Positions 25,283-32,725 of a stretch of 64,000 nucleotides of DNA are shown here, piece by piece (within the stretch, counting starts at the first letter, position 1; each line of letters starts with the position of its first letter). The notes below the pieces were generated by a model. The model was not told where the DNA came from, ran no database searches, and was given only the letters and a program-made list of their open reading frames with translations. The stretch lies in assembly GCA_934317845.1 (NCBI GenBank), contig CAKRES010000003.1:62001-126000 (forward strand). Reading direction: 5' to 3'. A program made the translations under genes and the position numbers. This DNA comes from an uncultured Lachnospiraceae bacterium (GTDB lineage: Bacteria > Bacillota > Clostridia > Lachnospirales > Lachnospiraceae).

Positions 25283-25311
25283 TTGCAAGCAAAGAAAAAT
25301 TGTGTTATAAT
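25283..25311 (+). promoter_or_regulatory. Promoter of the thi operon
   Basis: TTGCAA (25283-25288), a 17-base spacer, consensus TATAAT (25306-25311). Transcription should start about 25318, leaving a ~100-nt leader before thiS. Confidence 0.8.
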
Positions 25312-25332
25312 ACCAGACAGAGTGTTGACCGT

Positions 25333-25388
25333 AAGGCACATGAAGGGGTACACCACCACGGGTGTAGTTTTTTCATGTGCCTTTTCTC
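25333..25388 (+). ncRNA. Structured leader RNA upstream of the thiS-thiG gene
   Basis: AAGGCACATGAA (25333-25344) pairs exactly with TTCATGTGCCTT (25373-25384) and is followed by TTCT; inside, TACACC (25349-25354) pairs with GGTGTA (25361-25366). It could terminate transcription in the leader. The TPP-riboswitch consensus (CUGAGA and ACCUGAUCUGG) is absent. A candidate regulatory RNA class associated with thiS genes has been described from comparative genomics; whether this belongs to it cannot be decided by eye. Confidence 0.6.
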
Positions 25389-25418
25389 ATATCATCGATA
25401 GCTTAGGAGGACAAATGC

Positions 25419-26384
25419 ATGATGACGATCAATGGAAAAGAGTATCCGTATAAGGAAAAAACGTTATGTGAGCTGTTGGAGGAGTTTGGACAGCGGCCGC
25501 AGACCGTGGCAGTAGAATGTAACGAAGAAATGGTATCAAAAAAAGACTATGAGACCACCGTATTTCACGATGGAGATGTCATAGAAATTGTAACGTTTAT
25601 GGGAGGCGGAAGTCAGATGAATGACACATTTACATTAGGCGGAAAGGAATTTCATTCCCGGTTTATTTTAGGCTCCGGAAAATATTCCATGGAGCTGATC
25701 AAGGCAGCCGTAGAGCAGGCAGAGGCAGAGATCATTACGTTAGCTGTGCGGCGCACCAACACAAAAAAGAGTGAGAACATTTTAGATTATATTCCGGAGC
25801 ATGTGACGCTTCTTCCGAATACATCCGGTGCAAGAGATGCAAAGGAAGCGGTGCGGATCGCTCATATGGCAAGAGAGCTTGGCTGTGGTGACTTTGTCAA
25901 GGTGGAGATCATGAAGGACAGCAAGTACCTGCTGCCGGATAACGAGGAGACGATCAAAGCAACAGAACAGCTTGCGAGGGAAGGCTATGTAGTGCTTCCT
26001 TATATGTATCCGGATCTTTACGCAGCACGGGCATTGATGAATGCAGGAGCGGCTGCCGTGATGCCTCTTGCCGCACCGATCGGTTCCAACAAGGGACTGG
26101 CAACGAAAGAATTTATCCAGATTTTGATCGATGAGATCGATCTTCCGATCATTGTAGATGCCGGGATCGGACGCCCATCGCAGGCATGTGAATGTATGGA
26201 AATGGGAGCTGCCGCCGTTATGGCAAATACGGCGATCGCAACCGCAGGAGATGTGGCAGCAATGGCAGGTGCATTTAAGGATGCGATCCATGCCGGACGT
26301 GCTGCATACTTGTCCGGATTAGGACGTGTGCTGGAGCGCGGGGCAAGTGCTTCTGATCCGCTTACGGGATTTTTAAGAGACTAG
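25419..26384 (+). CDS. thiG: ThiS-ThiG fusion: sulfur carrier plus thiazole synthase
   Basis: This is a 321-residue open frame. Residues 1-64 are ThiS (beta-grasp carrier) ending in the GGG that corresponds to the functional C-terminal Gly-Gly (FMGGGSQ). Residues 67-321 are ThiG, which builds thiamine thiazole phosphate: FILGSGKYS, LLPNTSGA, the Schiff-base Lys in FVKVEIMKDSKYLLPD, and PIIVDAGIGRPSQA. No stop separates the halves, yet ThiS must expose its C-terminal Gly to be adenylated. A ribosome binding site GGGAGG lies 10 bases before an internal ATG at 25617, so separate ThiG may also be made. ThiF is not in the operon. Confidence 0.93.
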   Translation: MMTINGKEYPYKEKTLCELLEEFGQRPQTVAVECNEEMVSKKDYETTVFHDGDVIEIVTFMGGGSQMNDTFTLGGKEFHSRFILGSGKYSMELIKAAVEQAEAEIITLAVRRTNTKKSENILDYIPEHVTLLPNTSGARDAKEAVRIAHMARELGCGDFVKVEIMKDSKYLLPDNEETIKATEQLAREGYVVLPYMYPDLYAARALMNAGAAAVMPLAAPIGSNKGLATKEFIQILIDEIDLPIIVDAGIGRPSQACECMEMGAAAVMANTAIATAGDVAAMAGAFKDAIHAGRAAYLSGLGRVLERGASASDPLTGFLRD

Positions 26385-26396
26385 GGGGCAGCAGCA

Positions 26397-27647
26397 ATGG
26401 AAAATGAATTTTTTGTAGATTCCAATAAATTAGGGGATGCGGCATTAAAAAAGAAGCATGCGTTAGAGACAGATCCGAACTGCCGTACGAATCACATGGA
26501 ATATATGGAAGGAATGGAGCGCATTTCCCCGGAGATCAGAAACCGGGTGCTTTCCGAGATGGAAGCCTATGATTATGATTCCTATACCGCAGGGGATGTT
26601 CGTCGGGCATTACATGCGACACGCTGCTCGGTAGAAGATTTCAAGGCACTGCTTTCGCCTGCTGCCGAACCATTCTTAGAGGAAATGGCGGCGAAAGCAA
26701 AGCGGGAGACCAGTCTGCATTTTGGCAATACGGTTTATTTGTTTACGCCGCTGTATCTTGCCAATTACTGTGAAAATTATTGCATTTACTGTGGGTTTAA
26801 CTGCTATAATGACATTCACAGAAAGCAGCTTGCCAAAGATGAGATGGAGCATGAGATGAAGGTGATCGCAGACGCCGGAATGGAAGAGATTTTGCTCCTC
26901 ACCGGGGAAAGTCCGGCAAAGAGCAGCATTTCTTATATCGGGGAAGCGTGTAAGCTCGCCAAAAAATATTTTAGAAATGTCGGATTGGAGATCTATCCGG
27001 TAAATTCCGATGATTACCGCTATCTGCATGAATGTGGAGCGGATTACGTCACCGTATTTCAGGAAACGTATAACAGTGACAAATATGAAACACTGCATTT
27101 GATGGGGCATAAGCGCGTATTTCCATACCGGTTTGAGGCGCAGGAGCGTGCGCTGATGGGAGGCATGCGCGGAGTCGGCTTCTCTGCCTTGCTTGGATTA
27201 GCTGATTTTAGAAAGGATGCGCTGGCATCTGCCCTGCATGTTTATTATTTACAGCGCAAATATCCGCAGGGAGAGTTTTCCCTTTCCTGTCCAAGACTGC
27301 GTCCGATCATCAATAATGACAAGATCAATCCACTGGATGTCCATGAGAGGCAGCTCTGTCAGGTGCTTTGTGCGTACCGTATTTTCCTGCCGTATGTCGG
27401 AATTACAGTATCGTCCAGAGAAGAAAAATCGTTCCGTGACGGGATTGCCAAGATTGCGGCGACCAAAATTTCAGCGGGCGTTTCTACCGGAATCGGCGAT
27501 CATGAGGAGAAATATACAGGAGAAGGGAGCGAGGATGCCGGCGATGAGCAGTTTGAAATTGCGGATAACCGCAGTGTGGCTCAGATGTATGAGGACATGG
27601 AGCACGATGGATTGCAGCCGGTGTTGAACGATTATATTTATGTATAA
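26397..27647 (+). CDS. thiH: 2-iminoacetate synthase (radical SAM tyrosine lyase)
   Basis: Cleaves tyrosine to p-cresol and dehydroglycine, the glycine-imine donor for ThiG under anaerobic conditions. The protein is 416 residues. The radical SAM motif C-x3-C-x2-C is NYCENYCIYCGF; LLTGESPAKSS is the SAM-binding GGE-type region, followed by the family's MGHKRVFPYRFEAQERAL and SCPRLRP motifs. Use of ThiH rather than the oxygen-dependent ThiO fits an anaerobe. It is 12 bases after thiG and overlaps the next gene by 8 bases. Confidence 0.97.
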   Translation: MENEFFVDSNKLGDAALKKKHALETDPNCRTNHMEYMEGMERISPEIRNRVLSEMEAYDYDSYTAGDVRRALHATRCSVEDFKALLSPAAEPFLEEMAAKAKRETSLHFGNTVYLFTPLYLANYCENYCIYCGFNCYNDIHRKQLAKDEMEHEMKVIADAGMEEILLLTGESPAKSSISYIGEACKLAKKYFRNVGLEIYPVNSDDYRYLHECGADYVTVFQETYNSDKYETLHLMGHKRVFPYRFEAQERALMGGMRGVGFSALLGLADFRKDALASALHVYYLQRKYPQGEFSLSCPRLRPIINNDKINPLDVHERQLCQVLCAYRIFLPYVGITVSSREEKSFRDGIAKIAATKISAGVSTGIGDHEEKYTGEGSEDAGDEQFEIADNRSVAQMYEDMEHDGLQPVLNDYIYV

Positions 27648-28215
27648 TAAAAATGAGACATGGGAAAGGATCTGTGTGACGAACCGTCATCTCGTGCAAG
27701 GTGATTTTCTGACGCAGATCAGACGGGTGCTTAAGGAGCACCCGGACAAACTGATCCTTCGGGAGAAGGATCTTTCTTTACAGGAATATACGATACTTGC
27801 AGGGAAGGTGGCAGCTCTTTGTGAAGAAGAACAGGTGGCATTTTACCCCCACTATTATGCAGAGGCTGCGATCGTACTGAACATTCCAAGAATTCATCTG
27901 CCGCTGTTTCGTCTGCTGGAATTAAAGGAAGCAAAAGCAGCGCAGTTTTCAGAAATCGGAGTATCCATCCATGCGGTGGAGGAAGCGCAGCTTGCACAGG
28001 CGCACGGAGCTTCTTATGTGACGGCAGGGCATGTCTTTGCAACGGACTGCAAAAAGGGAGTGCCGCCAAGGGGAATATCTTTTTTAAAGGAAGTGTGCGA
28101 ATCGGTGTCCATTCCGGTCTATGCGATCGGAGGGATCACGGATACCAACCAGTGGGATTGTAAAAATGCCGGGGCAGCAGGTGTATGCCAGATGTCGGAA
28201 TATATGAAATGCTAG
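27640..28215 (+). CDS. tenI: TenI-like thiazole tautomerase (ThiE superfamily)
   Basis: This is a 191-residue TIM-barrel protein of the thiamine phosphate synthase superfamily. It keeps ILREKDLS and GHVFATDCKKGVPPRG, which is almost identical to the diagnostic loop of Bacillus TenI, and IPVYAIGGIT. It lacks the H-V-G-Q-x-D motif of true ThiE. It therefore most likely aromatises the thiazole product of ThiG instead of coupling thiazole and pyrimidine. It overlaps thiH and is last in the operon. A second possibility is a divergent ThiE. Confidence 0.85.
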   Translation: MYNKNETWERICVTNRHLVQGDFLTQIRRVLKEHPDKLILREKDLSLQEYTILAGKVAALCEEEQVAFYPHYYAEAAIVLNIPRIHLPLFRLLELKEAKAAQFSEIGVSIHAVEEAQLAQAHGASYVTAGHVFATDCKKGVPPRGISFLKEVCESVSIPVYAIGGITDTNQWDCKNAGAAGVCQMSEYMKC

Positions 28216-28269
28216 TGCGGCTGTCTTAAAAAAATTTGAAAAATTAAGGTAGGCTTATATAAAAAAGTG

Positions 28270-28324
28270 TTGACAGATGAGAGGAAATACGGTAGCATAA
28301 CAGTGTTATGTTACCGTATTTTTT
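28270..28324 (+). promoter_or_regulatory. Combined thi terminator and TetR operator/promoter
   Basis: AATACGGTAGCATAAC (28286-28301) pairs with GTTATGTTACCGTATT (28305-28320) around an AGT loop and runs into T, a 16-bp terminator for the thi operon. Its core, CATAACAGTGTTATG (28296-28310), is a perfect 6-3-6 palindrome repeated upstream of the ABC genes at 29133, so it is also the operator of the TetR protein encoded next. A promoter TTGACA (28270-28275) - 17 bases - TAGCAT (28293-28298) overlaps it. Confidence 0.8.
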
Positions 28325-28340
28325 GTTATGGCGACGAGGA

Positions 28341-28410
28341 AAATGCACGCATTTATGCGTTGCATTTGACGAACGCTAATCAGAGCGAAACTCGCAAAGC
28401 GTGTTTCGTC
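28341..28410 (+). other. Two adjacent hairpins in the tetR leader
   Basis: AAATGCACGCAT (28341-28352) folds on ATGCGTTGCATTT (28355-28367) with a two-base loop. GACGAA (28368-28373) pairs with TTCGTC (28405-28410) enclosing small stems CGCT/AGCG and CGC/GCG. They occupy the space between promoter and start codon; the function is unknown. Confidence 0.5.
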
Positions 28411-28431
28411 TTAGTGGGGAGGTGAGTTTTT

Positions 28432-29082
28432 GTGCAGCAGGAGAAGGAAACAAAGCAACGGCTGATGGAGTGTGCCAGAGCGGAATTTATGGAAAAGGGA
28501 TTTTTAAAGGCATCGCTTCGCACGATCTGTAAAGAAGCCGGAGTTACGACCGGAGCGTTGTATTTCTTTTTCAAGGATAAAGATGCCCTGTTTTGTTCGC
28601 TCGTCGGAGATATTCTTAGTGCGATTGAACAGACACTTGCCGCCCACTTTGCGAAAGAACAGGAAGAATTGAAGGACCCATCCCATGAGGTGCTGCCGGC
28701 AAGTGACAAAGAGGATGACTTTGCGCAGGATATCGAAGCTTCCCTTGCCGTGATCGAGCTGCTTTATGCGCATCGCACAGAAGCACTCCTGCTTCTTACA
28801 AGAGCGCAGGGGTCTTCGCTGGAGCATGTGGTAGATGAGATCATAGGAGTGACGCACCATCACTACCGGGCATTGGCGGATCTGACGACGAAGAGGCTGG
28901 GACTGCCCCGCCTGGAGGATTCCTTTATTCACTGGGTATCACATATGCAGATTGATACATTTGTATATATGATCACACATATTGAGGAAAAAGAAGAAGC
29001 AAAGCGGTACATCAGACAGGCAACTCATTATATGGTGAACGGCTGGTACGGAATGTTCCGCAGCCTGATCGAGCAAAAGTAA
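28432..29082 (+). CDS. TetR/AcrR-family regulator of the adjacent ABC exporter
   Basis: This is a 216-residue repressor. The TetR helix-turn-helix is MECARAEFMEKGFLKASLRT followed by ICKEAGVTTGALYFFFKDKDAL; the remainder is a helical effector domain with IHWVSHMQIDTFVYM. It starts at GTG behind GAGGTGA. The identical palindrome upstream of this gene and of the ABC ATPase gene indicates that it represses both and is induced by a compound the exporter removes. Confidence 0.93.
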   Translation: MQQEKETKQRLMECARAEFMEKGFLKASLRTICKEAGVTTGALYFFFKDKDALFCSLVGDILSAIEQTLAAHFAKEQEELKDPSHEVLPASDKEDDFAQDIEASLAVIELLYAHRTEALLLLTRAQGSSLEHVVDEIIGVTHHHYRALADLTTKRLGLPRLEDSFIHWVSHMQIDTFVYMITHIEEKEEAKRYIRQATHYMVNGWYGMFRSLIEQK

Positions 29083-29132
29083 ACAAAGAAAAAAAGGAGC
29101 AGCATATGCCGCTCCTATAAAAAGGCATTGCG

Positions 29133-29147
29133 CATAACAGTGTTATG
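29133..29147 (+). promoter_or_regulatory. Second copy of the TetR operator, before the ABC ATPase gene
   Basis: CATAACAGTGTTATG, identical in all 15 bases to the copy at 28296-28310, 22 bases upstream of the ATPase start codon. A small hairpin (AGGAGC 29095-29100 with GCTCCT 29111-29116) precedes it but lacks a T-tract. Confidence 0.85.
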
Positions 29148-29169
29148 TCAAAAATGAAGGAGGATTAAC

Positions 29170-29871
29170 ATGTATATCGAAGTGAAGGATCTGAAAAAAG
29201 CTTATGGAGCTGGAGATGGACGCATACAGGTATTAAAGGGTGTCACAACAGACATCGAAAAAGGAAAAATGTGTGTCATTCAGGGAACCAGTGGTTCCGG
29301 AAAATCAACACTGTTAAACTGTATCGGTGGTCTGGACACCATTGATTCCGGTTCGGTATGTGTCGATGGACAGGAGATCGCAGGATTATCACAGGATGCA
29401 CTTAGCGAGTACCGCCGGGAGAATCTAGGTTTTATCTTTCAGTTTTACAATCTGGTTCCGAACCTCACTGTACGGGAAAATATTCAGGTGTGCCAGTATT
29501 TAACGAAAGATCCGCTGGATATGGAGGAACTGCTTGATGTGTTAGGACTTCGTGAGCATCAGAACAAATTTCCGTCCCAGCTATCCGGTGGACAGCAGCA
29601 GCGTTGTGCGATCGCGCGTGCGTTGATCAAAAACCCGGCATTGCTGCTTTGTGATGAGCCAACCGGTGCGCTGGATTCCAACACTTCCAGAGATATACTG
29701 ATCCTTCTGGAGAAGATCAATGCCACGTATGGCACGACGATGCTGATCGTTACCCATAACAATTCGATTAAAAATATGGTGCATCAGGTAATTCGGATCA
29801 AGGATGGATTGATCCACAAATGTTATGAAAATGAAACACGAGTTCCGGCTGCTGAGTTGGAAGATTTATAA
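29170..29871 (+). CDS. MacB-type ABC transporter ATP-binding protein
   Basis: This is a 233-residue ATPase of the LolD/MacB class: Walker A GTSGSGKSTLL, the signature LSGGQQQRCAIARAL, Walker B LLLCDEPTGALDS and switch VTHN. It works with the FtsX-type permease encoded 23 bases downstream. The type is used for mechanotransmission or antimicrobial export rather than classical import. The start follows GGAGG. The shared operator ties it to the upstream TetR regulator. Confidence 0.95.
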   Translation: MYIEVKDLKKAYGAGDGRIQVLKGVTTDIEKGKMCVIQGTSGSGKSTLLNCIGGLDTIDSGSVCVDGQEIAGLSQDALSEYRRENLGFIFQFYNLVPNLTVRENIQVCQYLTKDPLDMEELLDVLGLREHQNKFPSQLSGGQQQRCAIARALIKNPALLLCDEPTGALDSNTSRDILILLEKINATYGTTMLIVTHNNSIKNMVHQVIRIKDGLIHKCYENETRVPAAELEDL

Positions 29872-29894
29872 TGACGGGAGGATGAGTAGAACCG

Positions 29895-32621
29895 ATGCAG
29901 AGTATATTAAGAAAACGCGTGGTCCGCGATCTGAAGGAAAATCTGTTCCGTTATCTGGCACTGGGGGTTTTGATCATTTTCTGTATGTATCTGATCGTCA
30001 GTATGATAAGTGCGGCAGAAACGATTATGACAGGTTCGGTCAAATATGGAAAAGAAACCAAAGTGGAGGATGGAGAATTTAGTGTCTTTGTTCCCTTGAA
30101 AAAGAGTGAGGAGCGTTCCCTTAAAAAGGATGGTGTGATCCTGGAGGAAGCCTTTTACATGGATTATTCCGTAGGAAAAAATACGACCGTGCGGGTATTT
30201 CAAAACCGGGAAAAGATCAATCTGGTGAAGGTAGAACAGGGACATCTTGCGAAAAAAAACAATGAGATCGTACTGGATAAGCGGTACTGTGCGGAGAAAA
30301 ACATTTCCCTTGATGATACGATCAAAATTGGAGGCGAGCGTTTTACCGTTTGTGGTATCGGATGCAGCGCAGACTACGATGCTCCATACAAAAATCTTAC
30401 GGATGTGTCTGTAGACAGCACCCAGTTTGGTACTGCATTTGTAACAAAGGAAGCATATGCGGCATTAAAGGCAGGCGGAAAAAGTGAAAAGACCGAGGAA
30501 TATGTCTATGCGTATCGTCTGAAAAAGGGCATGACACACAGTAAGCTCAAAGAGCGTTTAAAGGAGAATGAGGTGGATGCTTCCGCGATCACCGATACTT
30601 ATTTTCAGGAATACTGGGAGGAAACCGGTAAGAAAAAGGATGACTTGAAGGATGGTGTGGACGATCTGTATGATGGTTCCAAAGAGCTTTCTGACGGACT
30701 TTTAGAATTGGACAGTTATAAAAAGGAGTTAAATGACGGTGCAGAGCAAATGTTTGATGCAGTGTTAGCGCAGGCAGAGGAGGGGCTTTCCTCCTATGGA
30801 TTAAAGGGTACTCTGACCGCGGATAATTACAGGGAAAAGATCAATGCTCTGCTGGCAAAATCCGACAGTGGACTGTTCCGGATGGAAGTAAGATCCGTAT
30901 TGCAGCAGCTTGATGCGCTCAAGGAATACAAAGATGGGATTGCTTCCTACACGAAAAATGTGAAAAAGGCGGCAGACGGAGCAGAGGAGCTTTCCGATGG
31001 CGTGAAGGAATTAAAGGATGGAGCAGAGGAACTGATCGACAAGCTTACCATCTCACTCAGCAATCTGACACAGTTTGTAAAGGCTTCCGATAATCCAAGG
31101 ATCGGTGCTGCATCCGAGGATCAGGTGATCAACAAAGTGGCAGGACTGATCGCAGGAGTGATCATTATCATTTTATTTGCCTATGTGATCTCCGTTTTTG
31201 TGGTACATGGTATTGAACGGGAAAGCAGTGTGATCGGAGCGTTATATGCACTTGGTGTGACTAGGCGGGATCTGCTGCTTCACTATCTGACACTTCCGGT
31301 TTTCGTAACCTTTTTAGGAAGCGTGATCGGAACATTGATCGGCTATTCTCCGATCGGAATTGAATCCCAGATGGCAGATGCGTATCAGTATTTCTCCATT
31401 CCGAAATTTTCTTATGTATATGCACCGTATCTTCTTGTATATGCACTGGTGATGCCGGTGGTTATAGCATCGCTGGTCAACTGGATCGTGATCCGTAAAA
31501 AGCTGTCAAGACCAGTGCTTGCTTTGATGAGAAAAGAAGCAAAAGAGCCAAGGGTAAGAAAGGTGCAGTTGGGAAACCGCAAGTTTGTAACCGTGTTCCG
31601 TATCCGGCAGATGCTTCGGGAGCTGCGCACCAGCTTTACCGTTGTATTCGGACTGTTTATTTGTATGCTCATTGCCATGCTGGCACTGGATTGTTATGTC
31701 ATGTGCAGCACGGTAGAAAAAGAAAGTGTCAGGGATACCAAATTTGAATATATGTACACCTACAAATATCCGGAAAAAGAAGCTCCGGAGGGTGGTACCG
31801 CCTGCTATGCCAAAACCTTAAAGCGGGAGAAGTTTGGAAATAATCTGGATGTGACATTGCTTGGACTGACAAAGGATAATCCGTATTTTGATGCAGATGT
31901 GAAGAAGGGAATGAACCGTGTTATTCTTTCCAGTGCAGCAGCACAGAAGTATCAGCTCAAAAAGGGTGACAAGATCGTGCTTACTGATGAGGAGGAAGAC
32001 CGGGATTATACCTTTACAGTGGATGGTGTCACGGAATATTCTACAGGCTTATATGTGTTTATGAACATTGACAGCATGCGGGAATTGTTCTCAGAAAGTG
32101 ATGATTACTATAATGTGGTATTTTCCGATCATGCGCTTTCCATTCCGTCCGGACGGCTGTATTCTGTGTTGACGAAGAGTCAGGTAAAGAAATCCTCCAA
32201 CATTTTCATTACCATGATGATGCCGATGATCTACACGCTGATCACTGTATCTGTCGTGATCTTCTGTGTGGTCATGTATCTGATGATGAAGGTTATGATC
32301 GACCGGTCTTCCTTTGGTATTTCCCTGATCAAGATATTCGGCTACCGGATCGGGGAGATCAGAAAGCTTTATTTAAATGGTAACTTTTATGTAGTGGCGA
32401 TCGGAACTGCGATCTGTATGCCGCTTGCCAAACTTTTGATGGATGCAATGTATCCACTGATGGTAAGCAATGTGGCAAGTGGCTGCAATACCCATTTTAC
32501 ATGGCAGATCTATGCAGTTGTCTACGTTGCAATCTTGCTGTTATACTTTGTCATCAATCATTTTCTGGTAGGACAGTTGAGAAAGGTCCTTCCGGCAGAG
32601 GTACTTAAAAACCGGGAATAA
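29895..32621 (+). CDS. FtsX-like ABC permease with long extracellular coiled region
   Basis: This is a 908-residue membrane protein. An N-terminal helix (LFRYLALGVLIIFCMYLIVSM) is followed by a ~380-residue extracytoplasmic region, two groups of helices (~415-545 and ~575-600), a second outer domain and three C-terminal helices. The first outer region contains repeats of the type (L/A)xDGxxEL (DLKDGVDDLYDGSKELSDGL; ADGAEELSDGVKELKDGAEE), the low-complexity pattern seen in YhgE/Pip-like and other large Firmicute envelope permeases. It has an FtsX core (VHGIERESSVIGALYALGVT). It is likely an exporter or envelope-stress sensor; the substrate is unknown. Confidence 0.88.
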   Translation: MQSILRKRVVRDLKENLFRYLALGVLIIFCMYLIVSMISAAETIMTGSVKYGKETKVEDGEFSVFVPLKKSEERSLKKDGVILEEAFYMDYSVGKNTTVRVFQNREKINLVKVEQGHLAKKNNEIVLDKRYCAEKNISLDDTIKIGGERFTVCGIGCSADYDAPYKNLTDVSVDSTQFGTAFVTKEAYAALKAGGKSEKTEEYVYAYRLKKGMTHSKLKERLKENEVDASAITDTYFQEYWEETGKKKDDLKDGVDDLYDGSKELSDGLLELDSYKKELNDGAEQMFDAVLAQAEEGLSSYGLKGTLTADNYREKINALLAKSDSGLFRMEVRSVLQQLDALKEYKDGIASYTKNVKKAADGAEELSDGVKELKDGAEELIDKLTISLSNLTQFVKASDNPRIGAASEDQVINKVAGLIAGVIIIILFAYVISVFVVHGIERESSVIGALYALGVTRRDLLLHYLTLPVFVTFLGSVIGTLIGYSPIGIESQMADAYQYFSIPKFSYVYAPYLLVYALVMPVVIASLVNWIVIRKKLSRPVLALMRKEAKEPRVRKVQLGNRKFVTVFRIRQMLRELRTSFTVVFGLFICMLIAMLALDCYVMCSTVEKESVRDTKFEYMYTYKYPEKEAPEGGTACYAKTLKREKFGNNLDVTLLGLTKDNPYFDADVKKGMNRVILSSAAAQKYQLKKGDKIVLTDEEEDRDYTFTVDGVTEYSTGLYVFMNIDSMRELFSESDDYYNVVFSDHALSIPSGRLYSVLTKSQVKKSSNIFITMMMPMIYTLITVSVVIFCVVMYLMMKVMIDRSSFGISLIKIFGYRIGEIRKLYLNGNFYVVAIGTAICMPLAKLLMDAMYPLMVSNVASGCNTHFTWQIYAVVYVAILLLYFVINHFLVGQLRKVLPAEVLKNRE

Positions 32622-32725
32622 GACAGAAATATACTCCACATTTTCTGGCATTTTAAGGGGCTTTATGGTAAAATTTTAGTAATTGGAAAAAAGTCCGCTG
32701 GATGTCAGAAAAGGGGATGTGTGCG

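Noticed and set aside
25312..25418. Possible TPP riboswitch before the thi genes
   Set aside because: The highly conserved CUGAGA and ACCUGAUCUGG segments are missing; only a different hairpin is present.
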